Shown in pieces: positions 33,342-45,436 of a DNA stretch of 64,000 nt. Origin of the DNA: Siphonodentalium dalli (Eukaryota > Mollusca > Scaphopoda > Gadilida > Siphonodentaliidae); assembly GCA_032622095.1 (NCBI GenBank), contig CP136069.1, forward strand, positions 125,631,450 to 125,695,449. Reading direction: 5' to 3'. Position 1 is the first letter of the stretch. Every line of letters begins with the position of its first letter. Both the position numbers and the translations under genes were made by a program. Below the pieces are notes generated by a model. It saw nothing but the letters and a program-made list of their open reading frames with translations. It did not search any database and was not told the origin of the DNA.

Positions 33342-34584
33342 GCCGGATACGGCGGTATCCCCCGCCGAAATGTGCAGTTGGGGAAGTGCATTCTCAATAA
33401 AGTTTACGTTCTCAGTACGTGGTAAATAAGAGGTGGGATTTTGTCAAAAAGGCTCGCGAACTCATTTTAGGTACTAGTCATGGGAACAAATATACCAAAA
33501 CTCTTTTAAATCCGTTGATATAAATTTTGAGCAAAATTAAAAAATATATATATATTTGATAAAATATACCTCAATATCTCCACAACCATGCATAAATATT
33601 CTTAGAATGACATTTTACTTCTTGACATCCCATATCACATGGTGGTCTGTGTACAGAACTGGAAAAGCATGTGTGTCCATTTTAATATTAGAGAGAAGTA
33701 GGTCGAGTATTCCTTCAAGTATATGTGTCGGCTGCACAACAGATTGATGTATTTTGAAGATGTTTTCAAGTTGAGACACATATTTCTCCTGATGGATGTT
33801 GAAATTGAAATCACCAGTGCAGATTATTGTAACAAATTTTAAAAAGTCCAATAACTCTGCTTAAAATAACCGGCCGGACCTGGTTTGCGAACTCATTCTA
33901 GATACAGGTCATGTGAACTCAATTCAATTCGTTTAATTCGTTTACCGAATATCTCTGAAATCCATTGAGATTTGTGGAAATGAGCCCTGTGACGTCGTCC
34001 ATTTGCACACACAAAAATAAACAATGTCCAATAACTCTGCTTAAATTATCCTGCCAGACCTGGTTTTCGAACTCGTTCTAGATACTGATCATGTGAACAC
34101 AAATAACAAAAATCATTGAAATCCGTTGACATTTGTGGAAATGAGCCCTGTGACGTTGTCTACATGTATATGCTATTTGGTAAATAATAAACAAAGTCCA
34201 ATAACTCCGGTAAAAATAACCGGCCGGACCTGGCATGCGAACTCATTCTAGATAATGGTCAGGTGAACTCATATACCAAATATCTTTGAAATCCATAGAG
34301 ATTTGTGGAAATGAGCCCTGTGACGTCGTCTATATGCTATTTGGTAAATTCAACAAAAATAATAAACAAAGTCCAATAACTCTGGTAAAAATATCCTCCG
34401 GACCTGGCTTGAGAACGCAATCTAGGTAACGGTCAGGTGAACTCATATACCAAATATCTTTGAAATCCGTAGACATTTGTTCAAGTTCTGACTCGATCAA
34501 ATTCGGGACAGACGGACGGACGGACAGACGGACGGACGGAACCCATTCCTATATCACCCGCAAATTTTCAATTTGGCGGGGGAT
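33342..34584 (+). mobile_element. pearl-like element with ~175-bp tandem core
   Basis: Four core units start at about 33852, 34033, 34203 and 34378 (AACTC-G-TAAAA-TA-CC-GCC-GACCTGG, then GAAATGAGCCCTGTGACG). An (ACGG)n microsatellite at about 34508-34540 and GGAACCCATTCCTAT-TCACCCGC follow. It is the same family as 8545-9105, opposite orientation. Open frames here are repeat artefacts. Confidence 0.75.
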
Positions 34585-35515
34585 AATAACAAGAGCACTG
34601 CATTGTATGAGTAGTGACTCACGATTAATGTTTGTGACTCTATCACGCTATAACCGATGGCCTTTATTCGGGTAGGTAAAGTCTATGGGGTGAGGTACAT
34701 TTTGGAATGGCTCCCTTTGTAAAATGTATTAACGCAGTTTAGTTCAGATAATGACTATTTCCATTGTCGTGAATGTGATTTCGCTGTAGTTGGCTAAATG
34801 TCCATGCTATGACATAATTCACTGAGGAGGGCTATAGCCCACCTAGGCTGATTGAGGAGGGCTGGTCTTAGCCCGCCCGGATTTCTGAGAATGCCAGCCC
34901 TGGAAAGCCCATAACTCCGAAGGCCCGATTCTCCGAAACCCCATAATTCCGAAGGCCCGATTCTCCGAAAGCCCGATTCTCCGAAAGCCCACAACTCCGA
35001 AGGCCCGATTCTCCGAAGGCCCGATTCTCCGAAAATCCAAAATGAACTAGAATGCACTCAAAACACCCCCATGTAGTCGAATATGCACATAGCGAAGGGT
35101 ATATGCTTATAGCAGGGGACCACATGTTTCATGGTTTGCACCCAAACCAACGCATATACCAGTGGTGGTATCAAGCCCGGAAATAAGGTGCCTGACATTT
35201 GCAGAATGAGGTCCCCAGAGGGTGAATTTAGAGATATTACCCCGCATAGCGGCTAGCATCACCAAATTCACCCTTTGCTAGGGGACCTCATTCTGTTCAG
35301 ACATTGATCGGGTAGGGTTCAGTAGTCCCAAGGTTCAGTCCGAAGGTTCACTAGTCATTCCATATATGTCGCATTAGGGCGTTTAAACGCCGTAATTAGG
35401 GCGTTTAAACGCCGTAATTAGGGCGGTTAAACGCCGTATTAGGGCGCTTAAACGCCGTAATAGGGCGTTTAAACGCCGTAATTATTATTTTATTTGTGGC
35501 GCTACTGTGCTTCCG

Positions 35516-36311
35516 TACAATATAGTTTTAAAATTTGTTTAATTAAATTTGCGCCACTAAATACACCAAATAGTCTTATACATATAATATACGCATAGTG
35601 TTTCTGAATAACAAATTTAATCCACGAGTGGGATTGGCGATTTACACCACGAGCTTCAGCGAGTGGTGTAAATCGCCAATCCCACGAGTGGATTACATTT
35701 GTTATTCAGAAACATTATGCGTATATTTTGTTTATGCCACGATCTTTACAATGCGATGGATAAACACTTTCCCGTTCAAATTGTATGGAGAAAGTTTAAT
35801 CCACTCTGCGAAGTTTAATCAACAGTAGGCACGTTTAATCAACAGGTGTTGATTAAATGTAAAATTTAAACCGATGGCTTTATTTATATAGTAAAATAGG
35901 CGACCGTGGTATAAAGTTATATATATGGTGACTATGTGTTTACTCAGGCAAACAACGCATAGTTACATGAAATGTCATCGCACGCCTTATATAGAAGCCG
36001 CTGTAGTTTTGAATACGTCCCATTTATTGATTTAAATATGTTTTATGGAGGTCTTGAATTGCGTGCACATCCAGCCTTAAATATGTGTATTACTTATATA
36101 GAAGAATTGCAACAAAGAAGAACTCACTATGATTTATCGCTTAACATACGAATACAAAATTCCAATACATAATGCAAAACAACGAGCCTCATACATGCAA
36201 TATAAAATCTGCAACATGGTCCGGACATTTTCCAAAGAAAGGTCAAATTCTACTGATATAATAATGAAATAGTTACTATCGTATATATATTATGTTGAAT
36301 CATTGTTGACA
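35516..36311. other. intronic stretch with a hairpin and a direct-repeat remnant
   Basis: 35601-35651 and 35662-35712 form a ~51-bp foldback (GTTTCTGAATAACAAATTTA...; GATTGGCGATTTACACCAC) with a 10-bp loop. Around 35945-36050 is the partner of 31600-31700. No gene. Confidence 0.6.
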
Positions 36312-38410
36312 TCTCATATATATTTCGAAGACCTCTGTCTGTCTGTCTGTATGTCCTTTATAGAATCGAAAACGGGTTGACCGATCGAGACCAAACTTCC
36401 TATCTAAAGGTAAAATCCTACGGGAATCGTCGACGTCGCATTTTGGACAAGCTCTGAGCACCGATTCTCCACTCCCAATAATCAAAATCACCGCAAACGC
36501 CACTTCGGGGGTTAAGGCATTAACGATCTTTATATTGACCATATTCGGAGGTGTTAAGGACTAACGCTCTTTATTACAATCGAAGCTGCTAAACGGTTAC
36601 CCATGCGTAAAATACGGATGCAAAACGAAACGCGGAATGCAATTATCTCGATTAAAAAGGCAGAATGGGTTGTTGTGTCATATATGTCATAGGAACAGCA
36701 GGGGGAGTCTTGAAAAAAATTGCACATATAGGGCCCAAAAAGGTTTTTTCCGACCCCGAGGGACCCACCACCCCATTTGTGCAAAAAAAATATTTTTTTC
36801 CTCCAAAATTTTGGGGACCCACCCCCTTTCTCATGTTTTTATAAAAAATTCAGAGTTTTTTTTAGCCGTTCTTCAATAACTGTGTTAACTGCCTTTCAAT
36901 CCCATTCCACTATCATTTTTTTGGTGCAAACTCTTGCTGTGTACCATTAAGACTCAAGCAATAACATGCTTAATTGGTAAACACAGATCAGAAAAACGAA
37001 AAATAAACTGTATTTCCAGGTGTTTCCTGGTGTTTTCAGTATCTAACAACAACAATAAAGCATTGTGTAGGTACACTATATGTCACAAATCGCCCTAGAC
37101 CCCATTATAGCCTTAATATATCGAGTGTGTTGTGTCTGACAGAGAACACTGGCCAGTGTAAATAGTGGTAAACAGGTCAGGGGTTCCACAATTATTTGTG
37201 CATGACCAAATAACTCTTTAGTCTTATCCACCGGGGTGGGGTGGGGAGGGGAATTGTTTTTGGTTAGGTATACACCTAGATATATGGTTATTATACCCCC
37301 CGATATTAGTCGGCGGGTATATAGTCTCGAGCCGTCCGTGCGTCAGTCCGTACAAACATTTTGCATTATAACTCAAGAGTCGGTTGTCATATTTTGATGC
37401 CATATGGCATGGTGACAGACCAGAAATGGGGAACGAATATGCATAATATCACGGATTGTGACCATCAATGCCTACCAGATTTATGGGCCCTGTTCGACTT
37501 TATGAAATTCAGTCCGTACAAAGTTTTTGCAATATAAGTTAAGTGTCAGTTGTCGAATTTTGATGCGGTTTGGTATGGTGATAGACCAGAATGATAGGGG
37601 AAGGATGTATGCACATATTACTGCATATCACAGGTTTCGCCTATCAATGCATACCAGAGTTACCGGCCTTGTTCCATCCGTAAACACGTTTTGCATTATT
37701 ATAACTCAACCATGGGTTAAGTTTCCTGAACGCTATTACGGTGGTCCACTGTAAAGTGGGCCGGGATCCTGTGAAATCCAGAATGTTGCTAAATCTGAGG
37801 ATAAAGAGTCACTATAGCTGCATATATAGCCCTATACCATGCACAATCATGGTACTAACATGCTTACAAACAACATTACATGGTTAGTACTTGTAAATTG
37901 TTTGAAATAAAACCATTTTGGAAAAAAATTACAAGCACAATTTTTTCGGCCTCTGGACCACCCACCCACCCCGGCCCTATATACGGAATTTTTTTGCAGA
38001 CTCCCCCCTGGGAACAGGGGAATTTTTCATCGGGTCAGTCTTTGAGGGACGGGTACCATGAATTAATTCATGAAAAACAAAAAAAGCGTGTTGTGCTGTC
38101 TTTTCGACCGATCGGGACGAAACTTGGTACGTGTGTGTAGTTTGACCAGGCGGTCGTCCTTGTCGTATTGGCGAGCCCGTGCGACGCCCGTGCAGCGCAT
38201 GCGCAGACGAGATCTCGGAAACGGGTGGAGCTATCGACTTGAAATTTGCTATGTGAATGTATCTTGCCCCGGATACGATTTTTTATCGGGTCGCCGAGCC
38301 CGTGCGACGCAAGCTTCGCGCATGCGCAGACCAGATCTCGGAAACGGTGGAGCTATCGACTTGAAATTTGGTTTTTGAATAGCCCTGACAACGTCGGGCT
38401 CATCGGCTAG
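36312..38410 (+). mobile_element. Helitron-like element H1, interrupted by TIR element A
   Basis: The 5' end A|TCTCATATATATTTCG is at 36312. The 3' end is a hairpin (GCCCTGACAACGTCGGGC, about 38382-38399) followed by CTAG (38407-38410)|T. Between them are CTTTATAGAATCGAAAACG, GACC(G)ATCG-GACC-AAAC, a TAACGCTCTTTATT block and the GC-rich ~124-bp tandem (GAGCCCGTGCGACGC, CATGCGCAGACGAGATCTCG, GGAGCTATCGACTTGAAATT). The same parts in the same order form H2 and H3 at 55549-57768. No Rep/helicase gene, so non-autonomous. Confidence 0.75.
36699..38010 (+). mobile_element. TIR element A, copy 1, with 7-bp TSD
   Basis: Ends CAGGGGGAGTCTTG...ATATAGGGCCC and GGGCC-TATATACGGAATTTTTTT...GACTCCCCCCTG are imperfect TIRs. 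GGAACAG is duplicated at 36692-36698 and 38011-38017. The interior carries a TATACCCGCCGAC/ATATCGGGGGGTATAA hairpin and two ~175-bp tandem units (37360-37700). It is inserted in H1. Confidence 0.8.
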
Positions 38411-39023
38411 TTGTTATATATATTTGTTATTTTGACATCGGTCTCGTGAGGAAGTTTTATGTCATTAAACGATTTATCTATCTATCTACGAATAATAACA
38501 TTGAAATTCAATGATTTCCCACAGGTAAATATAATTGACCATTATCTATCTGCCATATAGTCATCATGATTTGGTATAAACTAAAGAGTCGTACTATTTT
38601 TCGCTCAGTTTTAAATTTTCGAACCGACGGGTGCGCAAATTCGGCGTTGACCGGATTATACCGGAATTTAGAAAAAAAGTTATATCGGGAAACAATAACC
38701 GGAAAGAAATGCATATTATGGTATCAGTGTGTGAGTAAATGACTCTCCTATAAGAATACTGTACAAGAAAAGAAGATGCATGCATCAGATCCACATGAAC
38801 TATTTTACAAGATTTAATCACGTATATTTGGAAAGTATTATAAATTTAATATATTTATTTATAACACAATTTAATAATTGGCCCCTAAATTCGGCCTCAT
38901 GATTTAGTAAGACACACGTTTATTACCGACACGCACAGTGACGCAAGAGCTTAGAGCAATTATATAATTGGCAACACCAGAACATTAGTATTATGTTAAA
39001 AGTCCAGTGCATTTGTGGCTTTC
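38411..39023. other. intronic non-coding stretch
   Basis: No supported feature; a (CTAT)n run lies at 38470-38487. Confidence 0.35.
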
Positions 39024-42000
39024 CCTCAAACTATTTGCAACAAAAGTTTCTCATTGGGAATAAGTACATTAGCCAATTAAAAGCAACATGCTAAAAATAA
39101 AAAAGAATCAAGAAAGGCGAAATTGATGAATATGTGAATTTTGTGAAATAAATTTGTCAAAATTTGGTAAAATACACAATTTATAACTTTTCAACAATGT
39201 TTATAAAAATAATATTTCACAAGGCTTTCCATTTGTGTATCCATTTTTTAAAGTGCGTAGACAATCCTGAATACAGAACAGAAAACTTTTCCCAGATATG
39301 TTCAGTATTTTTCGGGTTATTTGCCTCAAAATATAACATATAAAAATATATATTCTTAAACAAATTGTGTTTTCCATTACATGGACAGCTAAATTTGGCT
39401 GTGATCGAGAACGGGAGTGATGAAATAGGATATTTAAGGTCATACAACTCAATGCATATAAATCCATATTCCCTTCATTTCTCATAACAACTTATGTATA
39501 CATAGTTATACACACTGTGAAAGAATTTCCTGAAACATTGTTTAGAAAATCAACTTATGGCCCAATGAATCCTCAGTATTAACTTTTTTCTAAAAATGCG
39601 ATTTCGGGGCGCTTTTGTCCATTTACAAAGGTTTTTGTTTGTAAATAGTAAAAGCAATGTTCGTTTACCCTAAAACTCTTACGGCTGAATTCTGGTCTCA
39701 GGTCTGGACCACCCTAATAATTACGGTGTTCCATGTCAGGACTTGGTCTCGCGAAACCACCTGGTCGCAAGCTGGGATCGGCGCATTGTTGTACAATAAA
39801 CGACAATATATGGACAATGGCGTGCTGAGCGCTGCATCGGTATTGGTGTGTTGGTGTCTCCAACCCTGAGCATGTGAACGCGACTTATATCCGTGTTATT
39901 TAGCGGTATATGTATGCCGTAGCCGTTCGACGGGGATCACGGGGTAGGGGTGGTGCGGATTTCTCACCCCATATGCGGAAAATCGAGATGGGTGGGTTGT
40001 ATCACACTCCCGATAGCAGATATTTCCATTGATTGCCATGTAATTTGTTTTCCAAATCCATGTTTAAAGATAAATTATGACAAATAAACCAATTTGAAAT
40101 GTCAAGGCTTAAGAAACTGGACCAAATAAATCATTAATCAAGAGCAGGGGTCCCATGCATTTACTTTAATTTAATTCAATTTAATCGGACATTTCCTTAT
40201 TTTGAACCACAATTTTTCGTTCTGTCTTAATATAATTTTGAGAGTTTTTGCTGTCATATTGTATATCCAGTCCAGCAATAATTTATTATCAAATGATGAA
40301 TTAGTACTATCAAAACTAGCTCCGACCTCAATTCATTTCAGAAACACGGAACGAAAGACACCCGCATCCAATGCAGATTACGTGCCGATTGCAAAACTAC
40401 TATCATTCCCTATTTATCCGTGTCAACCAAACCTATCGATAACATATCAGAAATAATAGCACGAAAATGTGACTTAATCTATCTAACGGTAATATGCTTT
40501 CAAACACGGCAAGGATGTTATAAATAAAACTCCACTGTAAAGCCAGATAAACGCACGCATGATTGACAATCAAATTACCAATCTGTATCGTTACTGCGAA
40601 AACAGAAAAAGGTATTCTCGTCTCAGGCTCAAGTCTCGGTTTATACAAAAATCTCAGACCGGTGGGGAAGGGGGGGGGGGGGGTACTAGGTCTCAGTTGT
40701 AGACTATTACCTATAATACACATAATTATCGATTATATTACATTTTGTCCAGTTCATATATAATTATAATCTTTCTTCTACACGGCATATCAATAAAACA
40801 CAATTCCTATTTGGTTAACATAAAGATAAATGCTTCCAAAAATACATATGTTTCTGTTACCAGAACGTGTACGTTACCACATGGTTCGAATTATGAACAG
40901 ACCGACACAGGCTTGAATGACAATAAGAAGACAAACCATGGTTTACGTAAACCTGAGTTTCAAAAAGACGAGAATACGGACCAGTGCTGACCAATAATCC
41001 CAGCTTACTCGCATCGAAGCTGGGTAACACATGGCGATCACCGTGGTTTCGGCCTGGTCTAGACTATAGTTTACATGAAATCCTGGTCTAGACCAGGAAC
41101 CAGAATTCGGCCGTTAGTGTTGAAATAATAGCTTTACATTGGATATGTCAATGAATATCACTGGATTTCACTCAAGTTGCTGGAAACTGACTCCAAATTG
41201 AATATCGGAAAAATGGGGTAGGGGAAACCATATTGACAAAATCTCAGAAAACATGGATCTTGATACATAAAATATTACTAAAAACATTCTTTCATACAGT
41301 GTTTACTGCTTCCTGATCTGATGTTCATATTCAGAGCTACAATCCTTTGTGTTGCCACTCGATGGCGAATTATTATTTCGGGATTGTTCTATATGACATG
41401 CCCATTAAGTTCTAAATATACCTCCACTAAAGTACTAATGAAACGATCTACACAAACTGGAATAAAACAACTTTTGTCTGCAATGACTAGAATATGGGAT
41501 GACAAGATTATAGCCTTTTATGATTACACCTACCCCATTATCAACGTTCAAATTTGGAGTCAGTTCTTGAAAAATAATGTGAAATCCAGTAACTGTTGAT
41601 TGGCTTAATCAATGTAATCCTATTTTTTCCAACATAAGTGTTTTAGGAGGAACGTTCAAATGATTATACACATTAAACACTAATTGTGTTCATTGTTGTT
41701 TACTATTTGGGCACAAAAATACCTTTTAAAACGGACAAAAACATCCAAAAACAGTCCAACATGGCATTTTGTGGAAAATATTCAAAACTAAGGATTCATA
41801 AGGCCATAAGTTTTTTTGTTGGCACAACTGTGTTTAGCAATTCCAACACAGTGTATTTAACCTTGTATACTTAAGAGGTTTTTAGAAATACGGGGCATAT
41901 GGTTATCAATGTATCGAGTTGTATGACTTCAAATATGGTATTTCATCATATCAGTTCTGTGTCACAATGCAAATTTGGCTACACAATGGAACACTCATTT

Positions 42001-42478
42001 TGTTTAAGAACATTTTTGTCTTCTCAATCACAGATGCATAAAGTAATCATTGTTTTTGCACAATCTAGTTAGGAAATTAATACAACAGCATGATATCCTT
42101 TTTTTAAAATACTGGACCATAAAATATGGAGTTTAGCTAATTCTTAGAAATTGAGTCTCCGCCATTAGACAAACTCCCAATTTTGGAGGCACATAACTCG
42201 AAAAATACTCAACGTATTGGAAAATGTTTGCTGCTCTGTAATCAGAATTGTCTACTCTACAAAATGGATATACAAATGGAAGGACTTGTTAAATTGAGTT
42301 TTTTATAAACATCACTGAAAAGGCATAAATTGAGTATTTTACCAAATTTTGGCAAATTTATTTCACAAAATTTATCAATTTCGCCTTTCTTGATCATTTT
42401 TTATTTTTAGCATATGGTTTATAATGGGTTAATAGACTTATTCCTGCTAAGAAACATTGTGTTGCAATTAGTTTGAGG
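39024..42478. mobile_element. 3.45-kb element with long (>600 bp) diverged TIRs
   Basis: The left arm (39024-39665) and right arm (about 41690-42478) are reverse complements. Matching blocks include CCTCAAACTA-TTGCAACA, AAGAAAGGCGAAATTGAT, AATTTGGTAAAATAC-CAATTTAT, TTCCATTTGT-TATCCATTTT and CTTATGGCC-ATGAATCCT. The core also has inverted blocks (41160-41200 with 41545-41585; ACTGACTCCAAATT). No transposase frame was found. The TSD is not resolved. Confidence 0.7.
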
Positions 42479-42499
42479 TTTTTTTCTCATAACAGTTAA

Positions 42500-43170
42500 A
42501 ACTTACTGCATATGTTGGAAGTTATTAACCCGAGGGGAGAGTGATAATGAAACATGTCGGTATGGTCCAAGGGGCATGCAGTAAAGAGACCAGCCATGAG
42601 AACATACATACGAACTGTTCAAATAGACCCAACTGTACATTGTCCTATGCAATATAAGTACCCGGGCCACACCAACCCAATCTGACAGGTCCATGTGACC
42701 TGCCTTGGAACATACACATGACTTTATAAAATAGACCCGAATGTGTCCCATGCAATATAAGTACGTTCACCCAACCCCATGTCGACACGCCCCTACGTGT
42801 GACCAACCCGTTTGAGAGCATGCCCATGCAATTTTAAAATAGACCCGACAGTGTCCCAAATAATATGAGTATGCGTGCACCTCAACCCTCTGTCGCCGCG
42901 TCCCTGTTACCAGTCCATATAGACCGATATTGTGCCCTGCAATATGTACTTACATCCAAAACCCTCTGTCGCCGCGTCCCTACACGTGATAAGCCTTGAG
43001 TCGAGAACATGCACATATAGTGTTCACCGCGTCCCTATACATGTAACCAGTCGTGAAAACGTGCACGTTACGTGTTCAAACAGACACGACAGTGCCCCCG
43101 TGCATTATAAGTATGTACACCCAACCCCCTATATCGTCATGCCCCAACAAGGCTGAATGTACATTAAAAT
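42500..43170. repeat. degenerate ~100-bp tandem repeat
   Basis: Recurring CCCTCTGTCGCCGCGTCCCT, (C)ATGCAATATAAGTA(C/T)-TACACCCAACCCC and GAACATGCACAT-type segments occur about every 90-110 bp (e.g. 42650, 42755, 42875, 42955, 43025, 43105). Confidence 0.65.
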
Positions 43171-43660
43171 TAACTTGCGCACAAGGAATGGCGTGCATGG
43201 GTTTTCATGAGACACAAGCACTATGCTGCGTGGCCACTAAAATCATCATAATTAGACGCCAAACGGGCGGTTCGGGTTGTTCGCTTCATTGGCGGCGAAC
43301 ATATAATCGGCGATGATGACATATCGAGTGTTAATTGCCAGGATATGTTGGGCAATATTCCTTATTACTTCGCGAATCTATAATCGACGTTAGTTCCGTT
43401 ATACCGACATATGTGGAGTTCTTCGTGGTACGATTGTGATAATATTGAAATTGTGGAAAGTAATTTCTTACGCGCGGTTGCATCCCCCATCCGCGCGTGG
43501 GTGGGTTTTCATGTGCTTCATCGCGACAAACACTGTGATATCGCCATTTCGAGTGCTAATTGCCTGGCATGGCTTTCAATTCAATTGTTTATTTCTCTGG
43601 TTCCATTGGAACATTGAGATACAGAATAGATATTTACAAAAAGTAGTAGGTGGTAATGGT
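43171..43660. repeat. dispersed repeat shared with 50365-50640
   Basis: GCGAATCTATAATCGACGTTAGTTCCG, TATGTGGAGTTCTTCGTGGTACGAT and ATATTGAAATTGTGGAAAGTA (cited piecewise from 43372-43462) have diverged counterparts at 50370-50505. The block ends with TTCCATTGGAACATTGAGAT, a sequence often seen near retroelement tails. Confidence 0.5.
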
Positions 43661-44879
43661 AATTATGGTATATAGACAATATATACAAGTCTCCCGGTAA
43701 CACATATTATGTACATAACTAGTTTGACATGTCGCGTAATAGGTATACATATTTGTCGCAGTACGATGTTCTTACAGTACGAAACACGCACGTCGGCATG
43801 GTAATTGTCGTCTAATTTCGTAGCTGTCTGGCTAAATAATGTTTACACATTTTATGGTTGAATAAAACCATTTGGCTTAATATGTGGATAGTAATAATAG
43901 ACTGTAAGATTTCTCCAAATTACGTGGTACTGATTTAGACGATTAATTATAACGTTATACTGGTAAACTTATCAGGTACCGTTCGCATCGTGTTTGTGTG
44001 GGGAGGGGGTGGTGGTGGCCTGTTATAAATCCAAATTTATACATCAGCTATATATTTAATTATTATTTAGACAAAGGTAAACTTCACACCTCCAAATTAC
44101 CAATTGTATAAATTATAAGCTGGCAGGTTGTCCCCCAGCAAAATGGATGGGGTGTTCTTTGACACATTCACTTTTGCATTATTCGCCAGGAGAACTATAC
44201 ATGTTCAATTTGATACTATACATATATATAATAGAGAGTGTATGCTGAACAAATGTTATGCTGTAGCATGATCATGGATGGTGTAAATTTCATATAATAC
44301 ACTGATGTGATCAAATTAAGATCCAAGCTCCACTGGTGTGGGGGTGTAGCCCTATTCATAGGCGCAGATATGCAACCTCCATCTCAGTGGTAATCTGGAA
44401 TTTATAAGTTTTCCGAGATTTCACAAATCATTATATTCAGCATACATCAATCATAATCACATACATCATGCACAACACATTTTAATCATGGTCAATATGG
44501 AATTAAAGTAAACATAAGCAAACATTGAATAATTCATGATGATTGTCAAGTTCACGATATCTTGCACACTAATATATACAATTATATATCTGGGACTGAT
44601 ATCACCACGGTATAATATATTTAGAATTTATAAACATAGCACTCATCTTGCTGGTACATGTATCCAAGAGTTATACTACGTGTGTTATACAAGAGTTATA
44701 TATACTACAATAGTTGTATGTATATGTACTACTATAGTATATATATATATTTATGCTGCGAAATGCATGTATAGTTTAGATCTGTTCAATTCAATTTATA
44801 TGTTAACATGTTTAATTAGATATATTGAGTATTATAGGTATTATAGTATGTTTATGGGGAGTTAGGTCAATACCCTATC
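43661..44879. other. intronic AT-rich stretch
   Basis: No gene. (AT)n-rich segments at 44220 and 44690-44760. Confidence 0.4.
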
Positions 44880-45436
44880 GATTTAAAAATAAAACTAAGG
44901 TGCCTTGGCTATTGGGGGAGACTGATTATGGGAAATCGCTGTAAACTAGCGTATAAACTGTATTGTATGATGTATGATCTTCATGGTTCTAACCAAATCG
45001 AATGCCCTTGGATTGACTATATGAAAACGACGCTATTTGAACTTGGCATGATGGAAATCTGGACGTATCAACATGTACAAAACATTAATTGGTTCTACGA
45101 CGCTTGTAAGAGGAAGATACATGACCTTTATACACAGCAATGGATGGGAAATATACGATCCTCTACTAAATGTATTTTCTACAATCAGATCAGGTGCGAT
45201 TTTATTAGACCTAAATACTTGTCACTTCCATGTATCAGTAGTGTAACAATACTGATGAAATTTAGAACCAGAAATGATAAGTTAGCGATAGAAACCGGAT
45301 CGTGGAATAACATAAGTCACTCGCAGCGAGTCTGTTCCCTATGTGAGCAAGGTATTGGTGATGAATACCATTTTATTATCACATGTGAAATTCTTAAAGA
45401 ACTAAGAGAAAAATATATATATTTCTATAACGACCA

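Larger units (their letters stand above)
31880..35515. mobile_element. 3.6-kb palindromic element with 930-bp inverted arms
   Basis: The left arm (31880-32809) and right arm (34585-35515) are near-identical reverse complements, beginning CGGAAGCACAGTAGCGCCAC. TA flanks both ends (31878-31879; 35516-35517), consistent with a TA target. Each arm holds a ~22-bp tandem of GGCGTTTAAACGCC palindromes and a TTCGGAGAATCGGGC tandem (32360-32480 and mirror). The 1.8-kb centre contains a foldback with MITE-B and a pearl-like element. No transposase is visible. Confidence 0.85.

Noticed and set aside
32269-35125. Mirror-image frames with GESGLRRIGPSELW-like repeats
   Set aside because: They come from the TTCGGAGAATCGGGC tandem in the two arms of the palindromic element; identical on both strands by symmetry.
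41321-41599. 92-codon open frame in the long-TIR element as a transposase
   Set aside because: Overlaps inverted core blocks and shows no DDE/D or zinc-finger pattern.
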